DNA from: Odoribacter sp.
GTDB taxonomy: Bacteria; Bacteroidota; Bacteroidia; Bacteroidales; Prolixibacteraceae
NCBI GenBank assembly: GCA_013824715.1
Contig: PNOH01000001.1
Span: forward strand, 124,001 to 188,000
Direction of reading: 5' to 3'
Length of the DNA: 64,000 nt
The notes under the pieces are model-generated. The model did not search any database, had not been told where the DNA came from, and saw nothing but the letters and a program-made list of their open reading frames with translations. Shown piece after piece: positions 48,648 through 58,590 of the stretch. The position numbers and the translations under genes were made by a program. Position 1 is the first letter of the stretch. Each line of letters opens with the position of its first letter.

Positions 48648-49313
48648 ATGAAAAAGTTTGCATTAATAGTTGCCGGAGGATCGGGAAGCCGGATGGGCAA
48701 CGAAATTCCCAAGCAGTTTTTGGAATTGTGCGGAAAGCCGGTTCTGATGCATACCATTCAGGTTTTTTACGATTTTGATCCTGAATGCGAATTGATTTTG
48801 GTTCTTCCTGAAGCACAACAGGAATTTTGGGCTGGATTATGCCTGAAACATTCGTTCAATCTGGCTCACCGAATCGCAACAGGAGGTGAAACCAGGTTCC
48901 AATCGGTACTGAACGGACTTTCGCAAATTGAGGGTGATGGAATCGTGTTTATTCATGATGGGGTTCGACCACTTGTAAGTCAGACGACACTTGAAAGATG
49001 CTTCGAAACAGCCCGTATTAAAGGGAATGCAATTCCAGTTTTGACAGTGAACGAATCGCTGCGGAAACTGGAAGGCGATAAAAACATTTCGGTGGATCGA
49101 AGTCAGTACTTCCGGGTTCAAACCCCCCAAACTTTCCGCAGCGAGCAAATTCTGGAAGCCTACAAACAGGACTTCGATCCGGCTTTTACCGATGACGCTT
49201 CGGTTGTAGAAAAGGCACGATTCGCGATTCACCTGGTTGAAGGAAACAGCGAAAATATTAAAATTACAACTCCAACAGATTTGATCGTCGCCAAGGCATT
49301 GATGAGAAAATAG
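48648..49313 (+). CDS. ispD: 2-C-methyl-D-erythritol 4-phosphate cytidylyltransferase
   Basis: A 221-residue nucleotidyltransferase. The N-terminal CTP-binding loop is IVAGGSGSRMGNEIPKQFLE (Arg and Lys of the family signature). GGETRFQSVLNGL, FIHDGVRPLVS, VQTPQTFR, FTDDASVVE and LVEGNSENIKITTPTDL follow in the usual order. It makes CDP-methylerythritol in the MEP isoprenoid pathway, whose products feed the two prenyl synthases in this window. No other MEP gene is nearby. TAnnTTTG elements precede it. Confidence 0.95.
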   Translation: MKKFALIVAGGSGSRMGNEIPKQFLELCGKPVLMHTIQVFYDFDPECELILVLPEAQQEFWAGLCLKHSFNLAHRIATGGETRFQSVLNGLSQIEGDGIVFIHDGVRPLVSQTTLERCFETARIKGNAIPVLTVNESLRKLEGDKNISVDRSQYFRVQTPQTFRSEQILEAYKQDFDPAFTDDASVVEKARFAIHLVEGNSENIKITTPTDLIVAKALMRK

Positions 49314-49402
49314 CTCAGGCCACAATAAATCTGAACTAAACATACCCACCACTTTTCTGTTTTAGTTTGAATATTTTCACCGAATGAAGTCAAGAACTGC
49401 AT

Positions 49403-50647
49403 ATGGATTATAAAAATTTATCGCTTTATCGCCCAAAAATGGAATACCGTCGCTTCGGCAAAACCAACAAAATGGTCAGTGTGATCACTTTGGGAGGTAT
49501 GCGTTTTAAACATACAGGCGTCGAACCTCGCGAACATATTCCTCAGGATACCCTCGATCAATGTCGCGATACGGTTGAAAAAGCGTTGGCGCAGGGCATC
49601 AATTTAATCGAAACGGCTCACGGATATGGGAAAAGCGAGCATGCTTACGGTCGTGTTTTGAACGATGAACTGAAACTGAAACGCGAGTCCTACTTTCTGA
49701 TGACCAAGGGAAATCCAAAGACCGCAGAAGAAACCCGAACGATGGTTTCGCACCAGTTGAAAGCGTTGAAAACCGACTATTTAGATTTTTATGCCTGGCA
49801 CGGTATCAACACTTTTGAATTGCTCAAAAAAGCTTGCTCCAGAGGTGGACCGGTTGAAGAGTTGCTGAAGATGAAGGAAGAGGGAATTATTAAACATGTT
49901 GGATTCAGTACTCACGCTCCTTTGGACGTAATTCTTAAAGCCATCGAAACGGATTTATTCGACTTTGTTAATTTGCATTATTACTATTTTTTCCAGCGAA
50001 ATAAAACGGCAATTGATCTGGCTGAAACGAAAGACATGGGCGTGTTTATTATTTCACCGAATGATAAAGGTGGTCAACTTTCAAATTCGCCTAAAAAGCT
50101 GATGGAATTAACCTTACCGCTCCATCCAATTCAATGGAATGCCAGGTTTTGTCTCAGCCATTCAGGAATTCACACCTTGACTTTCGGTCTTCCGGTTACT
50201 GCCCGGTTTGAACATATCAACGGTATTTTTCCGGCTCCTGCACCTTTTTCTTCGGAAGATGCAAAAATCAAACAGGTTCTCGACGAACAAAAACTACTCG
50301 ATCCATATTCCGGTTTTGATGGATATGTCATGGAAAACGACCCATCCGGATTGAATATTCCCGAAATCCTGCGCTTCCGTTCGCTCTGGAAATGCTACGA
50401 TATGAAGGACTTCGGACTATACCGGTACAATATGTTTCAGGAAAAAGGCCACTGGTTTCCGGGCAATTTTCCGACGAAGGAGAATTTAAAAAAAGTGGAT
50501 TTAAGCCTTTGTCCGGCTGAAGTTCCGCTGATTGATCTGATCAGGGAAACTCATGAAGGTTTGTACCGGCCAAAGAAAAAGAGCAATCTTGAAAGAGTAA
50601 AGAGATTAGTCAGAAAATTCAAGACAAAGCTGTTTTTCTGGATTTAA
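49403..50647 (+). CDS. Aldo/keto reductase family protein lacking the C-terminal ferredoxin part
   Basis: A 414-residue protein. The aldo/keto reductase barrel covers about 13-300: EYRRFGKTNKMVSVITLGGM, NLIETAHGYGKSEHAYGRVL (catalytic Tyr in the G-Y-G; the usual Asp of D-T-A is Glu here), LMTKGN (Lys), LDFYAWHGI (His) and VGFSTHAPLDVILKAI. It resembles the long AKR type that normally ends in a 4Fe-4S ferredoxin motif (C-x-x-C-x-x-C...C-P). Here the C-terminal 110 residues have only scattered Cys (LWKCYD, LSLCPAE), so no cluster is expected. The C-terminus is very basic. Substrate unknown. Confidence 0.85.
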   Translation: MDYKNLSLYRPKMEYRRFGKTNKMVSVITLGGMRFKHTGVEPREHIPQDTLDQCRDTVEKALAQGINLIETAHGYGKSEHAYGRVLNDELKLKRESYFLMTKGNPKTAEETRTMVSHQLKALKTDYLDFYAWHGINTFELLKKACSRGGPVEELLKMKEEGIIKHVGFSTHAPLDVILKAIETDLFDFVNLHYYYFFQRNKTAIDLAETKDMGVFIISPNDKGGQLSNSPKKLMELTLPLHPIQWNARFCLSHSGIHTLTFGLPVTARFEHINGIFPAPAPFSSEDAKIKQVLDEQKLLDPYSGFDGYVMENDPSGLNIPEILRFRSLWKCYDMKDFGLYRYNMFQEKGHWFPGNFPTKENLKKVDLSLCPAEVPLIDLIRETHEGLYRPKKKSNLERVKRLVRKFKTKLFFWI

Positions 50648-50664
50648 TTAATAAAAAATGAAAA

Positions 50665-50689
50665 AGGCTGATCTCCTGCGAGCCAGCCT
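50665..50689. terminator. Bidirectional terminator between the aldo/keto reductase and the RND gene
   Basis: AGGCTG and CAGCCT arms (loop 13) are preceded by AAAAA and followed by CTTT, so both convergent transcripts can end here. Confidence 0.6.
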
Positions 50690-50717
50690 CTTTCGATTTA
50701 TTTTAAAAATGATTGAT

Positions 50718-53700
50718 TTATTTCTTCAACGCTTTAATCCTTTTCAGATTTTTACGTCTCTTCAGCTTTAACCTGATCACATAATCCAGCTCATACAAAG
50801 CCGGAACAAACATCAGGGTAAGGAAAGTCGCGAAGCTCAATCCGAAGATGATTGACCACGCAAGCGGTCCCCAGAACGCTACATTGTCGCCACCAAAATA
50901 AATGTGCGGGTTCAGTTCGGTAAAGATGGCGGCAAAATCGATGTTCAAACCGACAGCAAGAGGCACCAAACCTAACATTGCTGCGGTTGCGGTAAGGATT
51001 ACCGGGGTGATACGGGTTTTCCCACCTTCAATGATAGCCCGGCGTGTCGGCAAACCTTCCTTCTTCTTGACATCAATAAATTCAACAATCAATATCCCGT
51101 TCCGGACCACAATACCACCCAGGGCCACAACTCCCAGACCGGTCATCATAATCACCAGATCCATCTTGAAGATGATAAACCCAAGCAAAACCCCAATGAT
51201 GCTGAAGACAACTTCGCTTAGAATAATCAGCGACTTGCTGACCGATCCAAATTGAGTGATCAGGATAAAGAAAATCATGCCAATCGCTATGATCATTGCT
51301 TTCAGAAGGAAAGCAACCGTTTCTGCCTGGTCATCCTGCTCTCCGGTCAATTTGATGGAGGTACCTTCATGCAAGGGGAACGATTTGGCTTCCCTTATGA
51401 TTTTGGGTACAATATCGTTGGCCGAAAAGCCCGAAAGCACATTCGAATAAACAGTAATTACCCGTTTCTGATCCAGGCGCTTAATTCCGGCATAAGAAGA
51501 AGTATAGTCCAATGTAGCAACTGTTGATAACGGAACACTGCGTAACATGCCCGTATTCATGTCGCGATAGGTGATCTGAAGATTGACCAACGCATCAATA
51601 TTATCGCGGGTTAACTTGCTGTAACGAAGCATAATCGGAAACTCATCCTCATCCTGTTTCAGTTTCGAAATCTCTTTCCCATACAGCGCGGTTCGGATTT
51701 CCATTCCGATTTGACCGGTTGAAATTCCCAATCGCTGTGCGCGATCGCGGTTAATCTGGATTATGATTTCCGGAGAGTTCATCTCGAAATCGGTTTTTAA
51801 TTCTTCCACCCCGGGAATATCCACCGAATCGATGTAATTACGGAAAGCATAAGCATCGGTAATCAGGGTTCCCAGATTTTCGTTGGTAATTTCAATGTTG
51901 ATTGGTTTACCGGTTGGCGGGCCATTTTGTTCCTTATCAACCGTAATTTCGGCTCCTGCGATGTCTGCAACTTCTTTCCTGATCAATTCCATGTATTGGG
52001 TTGTTGAAATTCCTGAAATACGGAATTGGTGCTCAACAAAATTCACAGTCACTTTCCCTCTGTTGAAGGGTGTCCCCGATGAAGTAAATCCCTCTTCCTC
52101 AGCGCCGATAGTCACATTCGAAATAACCGATTCCACATCAGGATTGTTTTGGCCAATGGCGTTGTAAACCCGTGCTTCAGCAACGCGGGTAACGCTGTCG
52201 GTCACATTCTGATGTGTCCCTCCGGGCATTTTGATATATACGAAAATATTATTCGGGTCGCTGTTTGGGAAAAACAATACAGTTGGTTTGGCTATTCCTG
52301 TAATGAACATGGTTACAAAAAACAATGCGATCATGCCAACCAGTGTCCAAAACGGACGGGCCCCTTTCAGGATAAGGCGCAATTGCCTTTCGTAAAAAGC
52401 CATCACCCACGGCCAGGTCTTTTCCTGAAAAGCGTGGATCATTTTCTTTAAAACGAAATGGAAAAGAAGGATCAACACGACAACAAGCGTAAGGATGTTG
52501 GCCATGGTAAAAGCAGTCGGCGCTTCTGTTGTAAAGTGAAAAAGATATAAGAGCGCTGCCAAAACAGCCATCACAATCGTTGAAATTTTAAGTTTTCGCC
52601 ATGTACTTCCCTGTTGAAATTCCTTGTCATATTCGTGTTTCATAAACGATACCGCAAATACCGGGTTAAACACATACGCTACAAACAAGGAGGCAAACAG
52701 TGTTATGATGAGGGTTACGGGCAAATAGTGCATAAACTGTCCCACGATGCCAGGCCAGAAAGCCAGCGGGAAGAATGGGGCAAGGGTAGTCAATGTTCCT
52801 GAAAAAATAGGAAGGAAGACCTCGCCGGCAGCTCTCTTGGCCGCAACATTAATATCCGGAGTGAAACGGTGCCAACGATGTGTATTTTCGATAACTACAA
52901 TCGCATCGTCAACCACAATACCGAGGGCAAAGATGAAGGCGAACATGACAATCATATTCATAGTGAAGCCTAAGCCGGGAATAATCATGTAGGCTATGAA
53001 AATGGACAACGGAACTGACAACCCGACAAAGAACGCATTGGTGAAGCCCATGAAGAACATCAGTACAATGGTTACCAGAATAAAACCAATGATGATCGTA
53101 TTATTCAATTCCTCCAGTGTGTTTCGGGTAAAACGGCTCTGGTCTCCGGTAACGGTAACCTCCATATCCTTCGGATAGTCGCGTTGTTTCAGGTCAGCAA
53201 CAATTTCCTTGATCTGATCAGAAGCATCGAGCAGATTTGCCCCGTTTTTCTTGATTACGTTCAGTGTGATCACATTTTTGCCATTGAGCCGTGCAAAACT
53301 GGCCTGTTCGGCAAAACCATCAGTTACTTCAGCGATGTCGCTAAGTTTTACCATAGCTCCGCTCGACGATTGGACAACAATATTGCGGATGGTTTGCACA
53401 TCGGTAAACTGCCCCTTGATACGGACTGTATTTCGGGTTCCGTTATTGGTTAAATTACCTCCTGAAATAGTGAGGTTTTCCATCGCGACAGCCTGTTCGA
53501 TGTTTCCGAAGGTGACTTTTGCGGCCTGCATTTTGAAAATGTCGGCATCAATTTGTATTTCACGATCGAGCGCCCCAACAATGTCAACCCGGGTAATTTC
53601 CTTCAGCCCTTCAATTTTATCCTGTGCTATTTCTGCATAATGTTTCAGTTTTACCAGGTCATAATTTCCAGATATATTGAGGAACATCACTGGCATTGCT

Positions 53701-54131
53701 GAAAGGTCGATATCCATGATTTGCGGTTGTGAAGGCAAATCGGTCGGAAGGTCAGACTTGGCTTTGTCAACGGCATCGCGAACCCGCTGTTTGGCCGTTT
53801 CGATGGATAAATCAGGATCAAACTCAACAATGATAGAAGAGAAATCAGGAACGGAATTACTGGTCACGTTTTTTACGTTCGAAATTGATTTTAGCTGTTT
53901 CTCAATCGGACGTGTCACCAGGTTTTCAATGTCTTCAGGAGATGTGCCCGGGTATGGTGTACTCACAACGATGTATGGAATTACTATCTGAGGAAATGTT
54001 TCCTTCGGTATTAAATAATAATTCATCATACCAAGCACCGATATAATCGTGGCAAGCACATAGATGCTCGTCCGGTTATCAATGGCCCAGTTAGTGGCAA
54101 AAAATTCTTTTATCTTATTTTCTTTCGACAT
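50718..54131 (-). CDS. RND efflux pump inner-membrane transporter (AcrB/HAE1-like)
   Basis: A 1137-residue 12-TM resistance-nodulation-division permease. TM1 is near residue 20. The first porter region includes ATPGTSPEDIENLVTRPIEK-like sequence (VSTPYPGTSPEDIENLVTRP). The proton relay in TM4 is LGIVVDDAIVVIEN (paired Asp). The second half repeats the fold, with a TM10-11 region (GLGVVALGGIVVRNGILIVE). The C-terminus is basic (KRRKNLKRIKALKK). It works with the MFP and TolC genes upstream in the same operon to export drugs or other small molecules. Somewhat longer than AcrB (1049) owing to extra loops. Confidence 0.95.
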   Translation of the reverse strand: MSKENKIKEFFATNWAIDNRTSIYVLATIISVLGMMNYYLIPKETFPQIVIPYIVVSTPYPGTSPEDIENLVTRPIEKQLKSISNVKNVTSNSVPDFSSIIVEFDPDLSIETAKQRVRDAVDKAKSDLPTDLPSQPQIMDIDLSAMPVMFLNISGNYDLVKLKHYAEIAQDKIEGLKEITRVDIVGALDREIQIDADIFKMQAAKVTFGNIEQAVAMENLTISGGNLTNNGTRNTVRIKGQFTDVQTIRNIVVQSSSGAMVKLSDIAEVTDGFAEQASFARLNGKNVITLNVIKKNGANLLDASDQIKEIVADLKQRDYPKDMEVTVTGDQSRFTRNTLEELNNTIIIGFILVTIVLMFFMGFTNAFFVGLSVPLSIFIAYMIIPGLGFTMNMIVMFAFIFALGIVVDDAIVVIENTHRWHRFTPDINVAAKRAAGEVFLPIFSGTLTTLAPFFPLAFWPGIVGQFMHYLPVTLIITLFASLFVAYVFNPVFAVSFMKHEYDKEFQQGSTWRKLKISTIVMAVLAALLYLFHFTTEAPTAFTMANILTLVVVLILLFHFVLKKMIHAFQEKTWPWVMAFYERQLRLILKGARPFWTLVGMIALFFVTMFITGIAKPTVLFFPNSDPNNIFVYIKMPGGTHQNVTDSVTRVAEARVYNAIGQNNPDVESVISNVTIGAEEEGFTSSGTPFNRGKVTVNFVEHQFRISGISTTQYMELIRKEVADIAGAEITVDKEQNGPPTGKPINIEITNENLGTLITDAYAFRNYIDSVDIPGVEELKTDFEMNSPEIIIQINRDRAQRLGISTGQIGMEIRTALYGKEISKLKQDEDEFPIMLRYSKLTRDNIDALVNLQITYRDMNTGMLRSVPLSTVATLDYTSSYAGIKRLDQKRVITVYSNVLSGFSANDIVPKIIREAKSFPLHEGTSIKLTGEQDDQAETVAFLLKAMIIAIGMIFFILITQFGSVSKSLIILSEVVFSIIGVLLGFIIFKMDLVIMMTGLGVVALGGIVVRNGILIVEFIDVKKKEGLPTRRAIIEGGKTRITPVILTATAAMLGLVPLAVGLNIDFAAIFTELNPHIYFGGDNVAFWGPLAWSIIFGLSFATFLTLMFVPALYELDYVIRLKLKRRKNLKRIKALKK

Positions 54132-54152
54132 GATTGGTCTGTTTTGATTGAT

Positions 54153-55271
54153 TTAGAAAACTACCTTTTCGCCAGCATTCAGGTCTTGAAATCCTGAAGT
54201 TATGATTTTATCTCCTGATGTAATTCCTTCCAGAATTTCGATAATTCCGTTGTAATCCATTCCGGTTTTGATGATCCTTCGTTCAGCATTCCAGTCGTTG
54301 CCATTTTGCCTGGCAACATATATGTATTTACCGTCCTGATTGCTCTGTACATAATTTACCGGAATACAAAAAGCTTTTTCGTTTGTGTAATCCTTGATTT
54401 TGATGTAAGCAATCATATTGGCACGAAGCTCTACATCTTTCGAAGAAATCTTGCATTCAACCTTAAATGTCCGGTTGGTAGGATCAATAAAACGGCTGGT
54501 AAAATTCAGTTTGGTCTCAATATCTTTGCCTAAATCAGGAAAACTGACCAAAGCATCGTTCCCGTTTTTAATACGGGCAGTATAAGTTTCAGCAACATCG
54601 GCCGTTATTTTGGCAACATTCATGTTGATTACGCGGATGGCTGAAGTAGGCATTCCCGGAGAAGCCATTTGTCCGACACGTAATGGAACGCTTTCTACTG
54701 TTCCGCTGATTGGAGAAATAACTTTGGCCATTTGTAACTGTTCTTTCATAGTATTAGCCCGCAGTTCAAGAGATTCTTTTCCGGCCTTAGCCTGTAGATA
54801 CTGGACTTCACTGCCAATCTTCTTTTCCCAAAGGGCGCTCTGTTTCTGGAAAATACTCGTTGCCAGTGCAAGTTGTGTGTTCACTTCTTCCAGCGATTGT
54901 TTGAGTACCTGTGCATCCAATTCTGCCATTACCTGACCTTTTTTTACCGACGTACCTTCTTTCACATACACGGCGGTTACAATACCTGGCATCTGTGGGC
55001 TCACAGCAATATTCTGATCGCCATCAACAGTTCCCTGAACATCGATATAATGGTTAAAAACACATTCGGCTGCATCGGTTGTTTTAACTGTGACTGCTTT
55101 CTGTTCAGCTTTTGCGCCTTCAGGATTGATTTCAGCCTGAAGTTGTGCGATTTTAGTAGCTAACTCATCGTGTTGTACTTTCAGTTTTTCGAGCTCCGCT
55201 TTTTTGTCGGCAGGAGCGCTGCACGAAACCAAAAAAACAACCAGCGCCGAATAAATAATAATCTTTTTCAT
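54153..55271 (-). CDS. RND periplasmic adaptor (membrane fusion protein) lipoprotein
   Basis: A 372-residue MFP with lipobox VFLVSC (Cys17). After a coiled-coil N-terminal segment (about 25-50; KLKVQHDELATKIAQLQAEI) come the lipoyl half (VKEGTSVKKGQVMAELDAQ), the helical hairpin (about 110-165), the second lipoyl half (VISPISGTVESVPLRVGQMA) and the beta-barrel and proximal domain. It bridges the RND pump (21 bp downstream) and the TolC channel (27 bp upstream). Normal architecture apart from the extra N-terminal coiled coil. Confidence 0.94.
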   Translation of the reverse strand: MKKIIIYSALVVFLVSCSAPADKKAELEKLKVQHDELATKIAQLQAEINPEGAKAEQKAVTVKTTDAAECVFNHYIDVQGTVDGDQNIAVSPQMPGIVTAVYVKEGTSVKKGQVMAELDAQVLKQSLEEVNTQLALATSIFQKQSALWEKKIGSEVQYLQAKAGKESLELRANTMKEQLQMAKVISPISGTVESVPLRVGQMASPGMPTSAIRVINMNVAKITADVAETYTARIKNGNDALVSFPDLGKDIETKLNFTSRFIDPTNRTFKVECKISSKDVELRANMIAYIKIKDYTNEKAFCIPVNYVQSNQDGKYIYVARQNGNDWNAERRIIKTGMDYNGIIEILEGITSGDKIITSGFQDLNAGEKVVF

Positions 55272-55298
55272 TTCTATAGTCTTTGATGTTTATAATTT

Positions 55299-56732
55299 CT
55301 ATTTGTTTTCTGAATCCTGACTGATGTTGAACAGCTTTTCCAATTTTGACTTAGACCCCTGCAGATCATAAATACTTTGGTAATAATTGGTCAGGTTGGT
55401 CAGGTATTGGTTCTGGCTGGTCATCAGATCCATGCTTGAAGCAATTCCCTGTTTGTATTTCTCTAAAGTTCGCTGATAAATTTCATCCGAAAGCTCTTTG
55501 CTCTTTTTCTGGTTCTGAAACCTTTCCAATTTCAGTTTCACATCGCTTTGATACTGGCTGGCTTGCATAGTCAGGCTGCTGGAAACCAATTGTTTTGTAT
55601 TTTTTGCCTTTTCCAGTGCCATTCTTTTTTGTGATACTACAGATGAACGTTGTCCGCTGCTAAAAATGGGGAGGCTTAAATTTACTCCTATCAGATCTTT
55701 GGGCGCGAAATCGAAAGCAGGCGCTTTTAATTTTTCAGTATGGTTATAAAAACCTGCAATGGTTGGAAGAAAACTGCTTTTAGCCAAATCCAGGTCGAGC
55801 TTGGCGGCTTTTTCTGATGTTTGAATAAGTTGGTAGTCAACACTTTGATTGATGTCGAATGTCTCGGTGATTAATTGAAGGCTTGATTTGGTAAGAGACT
55901 CACCTTGCTCTAAAGCGTCGGTCAATACAATTTTCTGAGAATCTTCCATTCCCAATTGAATTTTCAAAAGGCGGTAGGCCATTTCCAGGTTACTGTCAAT
56001 TTGATTCATGGCATTACGAACGGTATTACCTGTCAGTTCCAGTTGATCGACATCTGTTTTTTCCAAAAAACCCTGTTTGTTCATTTCCGAAATTTCATAC
56101 AAGGTCTTGTCTATGTTCTCCAGGTTTTGAGAAAGAATTTTCCGGCTTTCCTCAGCCAGTTGAATCATTGTATAGGTGTTGGTAACAGTTTCAATGACAT
56201 CGAGCCTTGTTTTCTCTGCGGTCTGTTTGGTTAACCCGTAGTAAACTTTGGTTGCCTGTAACCCAACAATATACGATCCGCTGAAGATTAACTGCGAGAG
56301 GGTTAAATCGAATGTTGTATTGTTTTTAAGGCCAAGTTCAATTGGAGTACCTTCTTCACTGTTTAAGTAGATATTTTCTCCATTCGAAAGAGTAAGCGAA
56401 CTCAATGTTCCACTTTGGGTGGTTGGATCCCAGGGAACTTCAGTATTCGAAAGAATGGTTTTACCTCCAAAACTTAAGGTGGGGACTTTAAAAATATGCG
56501 AATAACTGCCTTTCCCTGAGATTTGAGGAAGTCCCGATGAAATTGTTCCCCAAACCTTTTTTTGCGCAATTTTCAGATCAAGATCCGAATTCAGAATATT
56601 CGTGTTGTTTTTGGATGCCAGAATTAAAGCATCCTGTAATGAAAGCTTTACCGGCTCCTGCGCAATGGCAGTCATTGTCCCGCACAGGACCATGATTGCC
56701 AGCAATAGAATCTGATTGTGTTTTCTGAACAT
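55299..56732 (-). CDS. TolC-family outer membrane efflux channel
   Basis: A 477-residue protein with a signal peptide (to about residue 24, AIAQ) and two OEP repeats of long coiled-coil helices (about 30-240 and 270-470; LKLERFQNQKKSKELSDEIY and RTLEKYKQGIASSMDLMTSQ are the end of the second). It supplies the outer membrane exit duct for the RND/MFP pair. A TetR-family gene lies 12 bp upstream and is probably the first gene of the operon. Confidence 0.93.
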   Translation of the reverse strand: MFRKHNQILLLAIMVLCGTMTAIAQEPVKLSLQDALILASKNNTNILNSDLDLKIAQKKVWGTISSGLPQISGKGSYSHIFKVPTLSFGGKTILSNTEVPWDPTTQSGTLSSLTLSNGENIYLNSEEGTPIELGLKNNTTFDLTLSQLIFSGSYIVGLQATKVYYGLTKQTAEKTRLDVIETVTNTYTMIQLAEESRKILSQNLENIDKTLYEISEMNKQGFLEKTDVDQLELTGNTVRNAMNQIDSNLEMAYRLLKIQLGMEDSQKIVLTDALEQGESLTKSSLQLITETFDINQSVDYQLIQTSEKAAKLDLDLAKSSFLPTIAGFYNHTEKLKAPAFDFAPKDLIGVNLSLPIFSSGQRSSVVSQKRMALEKAKNTKQLVSSSLTMQASQYQSDVKLKLERFQNQKKSKELSDEIYQRTLEKYKQGIASSMDLMTSQNQYLTNLTNYYQSIYDLQGSKSKLEKLFNISQDSENK

Positions 56733-56744
56733 GTTTTGTAATCG

Positions 56745-57404
56745 TTATTGGTTAAAAATATTTTGATTCAATAGTGCAATTTCTGCTTTGCGCTTTTCGA
56801 AATAAGCAATTCCTTCAGGAGTTGAGATGGCCCGGATATGATTTTCGAACATCACTTCAAAAAGCTGGTTGAAAGTGATATTTTCGACGAAACAGTAATC
56901 TTTGTTGTGCATATCCACCAGGTTTCTAACATACAAACCTGCCGCCAGCTCCACATTCACATCGCTTCGGTAAACACCTTCATCTATTCCCTTCTGAATA
57001 TTATTACTCATTCGAATGAAAATGTGGTTTTGCTTCCGTACCATGAACTGATTAAAAATGGGTTCATAGTATTTTTTCAGCTCAAACTTTATTTTCGGGT
57101 TTAACTTGACCATTTCTTCAAAAACCAATAAACTAACTTTTAACAAGACTTCAATGGCATTCAGTTCGTCTATTTTAATCTTTGACAATTCGACATCCCA
57201 TTTCATTTCATCGTAGTAGAAAAGCTTTTCAATCAGATCTTCCTTGCTTTTCACATACAGATAAAGGGTTTTTTTCGAAATCCCCAGGCTTCGGCTAATA
57301 TCGTCCATGTTTAAATTCCTGATCCCTAATTCATAAAACATTTCGATCGTTTTATCAAGAATTGCCCGAAATTTAGGATCATCAAAATTCAATTTGTCGT
57401 ACAT
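56745..57404 (-). CDS. TetR/AcrR-family regulator of the efflux operon
   Basis: The start is at 57404 (MYDKLNFDDPKFRAILDKTI, 219 residues); the longer frame upstream reads through the operator region. The N-terminal helix-turn-helix is at about 30-50 (MDDISRSLGISKKTLYLYVK). A helical ligand domain of about 150 residues follows. It is the first gene of the TolC-MFP-RND operon and an inverted repeat lies 35 bp upstream, so it most likely represses its own operon until a toxic compound binds. Confidence 0.92.
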   Translation of the reverse strand: MYDKLNFDDPKFRAILDKTIEMFYELGIRNLNMDDISRSLGISKKTLYLYVKSKEDLIEKLFYYDEMKWDVELSKIKIDELNAIEVLLKVSLLVFEEMVKLNPKIKFELKKYYEPIFNQFMVRKQNHIFIRMSNNIQKGIDEGVYRSDVNVELAAGLYVRNLVDMHNKDYCFVENITFNQLFEVMFENHIRAISTPEGIAYFEKRKAEIALLNQNIFNQ

Positions 57405-57438
57405 ATTTAAGTTTGCTATTAATTTTGAAACAAAGGAA

Positions 57439-57466
57439 GGAAACATTTCGAACAAGAAACGTTTCC
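57439..57466. promoter_or_regulatory. Inverted-repeat operator upstream of the TetR gene
   Basis: GGAAACATTTC (57439-57449) and GAAACGTTTCC (57456-57466) are inverted repeats with 10 of 11 positions matching and a 6-bp spacer. Each half also contains the near-palindrome GAAACRTTTC. It sits 35 bp upstream of the TetR-family start codon, the usual place for an autoregulatory operator. Confidence 0.65.
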
Positions 57467-57605
57467 TGAATGTAAATTGTTTATTAATTAATCGTGCCAA
57501 ATTTCCTGATTTGTTTCGTATAACCAATTAGCCGGGTAGATCATCCGGCAATTTTAACCGATAAATGACAGATTTTTGGTGGTAAGCGAGTTTAAATATG
57601 ATTTT

Positions 57606-58589
57606 TCAGAATTCCCTTTTTACCCAGTCAATAATTTGGTCTTCGGGCAAATCGTTCATGCAGCGAAAATGCTTTTTGGGGCATTCGTGGTAGCCAAGCT
57701 TGGAGCATGGGCGGCATGATAATCCTTTGACTTCAAGAATTTTTGAACCATCGCCAGGCAAATATGGATACATTCCCAATTCGGGGGAAGTACTTCCCCA
57801 AACTGAAAGTATTTTTTTATGAAAGGCAGCAGCAATATGCATCAGTCCGGTATCGTTCGCGATCACCAACCTTGCATTTTTTACTAACGAAGCCGACTGA
57901 TTGATCCGTAGTTTTCCTGTGAAATCAATTACATTTCCGGTTTCCCAACCCAAAATATGGTCAGCCATAATTCGTTCACTTTTTCCTCCGAGCAAAATAA
58001 AAGGTATATCTACTTCAGCAATCAGATTTTTATATTTTTCTACCGGCATTCGTTTAGTAGCATAGGTACCCGCCAAAACAAGTACCATATAACCATTTCT
58101 GAACCTTACGGGCAACTCCGATAAATTAAATTCGTCTTCTTCAGGAATAAAATACTCAAGCCCTTTTCCGTCGTTGATCAAATGAAAATGGCTCAATGTT
58201 TCCAGGTTACGGTCAACAATATGTGCCTGAGGCATGATATTCAATTTGAAACTGGTCAGAAGAAGTTTACGGAGATTTAGTTTGTTGAAACTGTAGGATT
58301 TGGCTCTAAGTCCGAGTTTGACCCGTAAGCTGCGCAAATTGTTGTGTAAATCAATAATGTAATCATAGTTTTCAGTTCTTAATTCCCGAATGGTATCCGA
58401 AAGTGAATCGCCAAACAATTGAATTTTATCAATATACGGATTGGCTTTTAACAGGTCAATATTTCGCTTTTTGGTAAGGTAATGTACTTCGGCTTCCGGA
58501 AATTGGTTTTTCAGGCATCGCACTACCGGCGATGTTAAAACAATATCGCCAATGGAACTGAATCGTATGATCAGAAATTTCGTTTTCAA
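57606..58589 (-). CDS. Glycosyltransferase family 9 (heptosyltransferase-like)
   Basis: A 327-residue GT-B enzyme. The N-terminus has IIRFSSIGDIVLTSPVVRCL (the GT9 pattern R-x-S-x-x-G-D-x-x-L-T-x-P). The C-terminal half has FILLGGKSERIM and the sugar-nucleotide motif LVIANDTGLMHIAAAF. The last 40 residues hold a Cys cluster (GLSCRPCSKLGYHECPKKHF). Members add heptose or related sugars to the lipopolysaccharide core. It lies 23 bp beyond the terminator of atpDC and is not part of a visible LPS cluster. Confidence 0.9.
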   Translation of the reverse strand: MKTKFLIIRFSSIGDIVLTSPVVRCLKNQFPEAEVHYLTKKRNIDLLKANPYIDKIQLFGDSLSDTIRELRTENYDYIIDLHNNLRSLRVKLGLRAKSYSFNKLNLRKLLLTSFKLNIMPQAHIVDRNLETLSHFHLINDGKGLEYFIPEEDEFNLSELPVRFRNGYMVLVLAGTYATKRMPVEKYKNLIAEVDIPFILLGGKSERIMADHILGWETGNVIDFTGKLRINQSASLVKNARLVIANDTGLMHIAAAFHKKILSVWGSTSPELGMYPYLPGDGSKILEVKGLSCRPCSKLGYHECPKKHFRCMNDLPEDQIIDWVKREF

Positions 58590-58590
58590 A

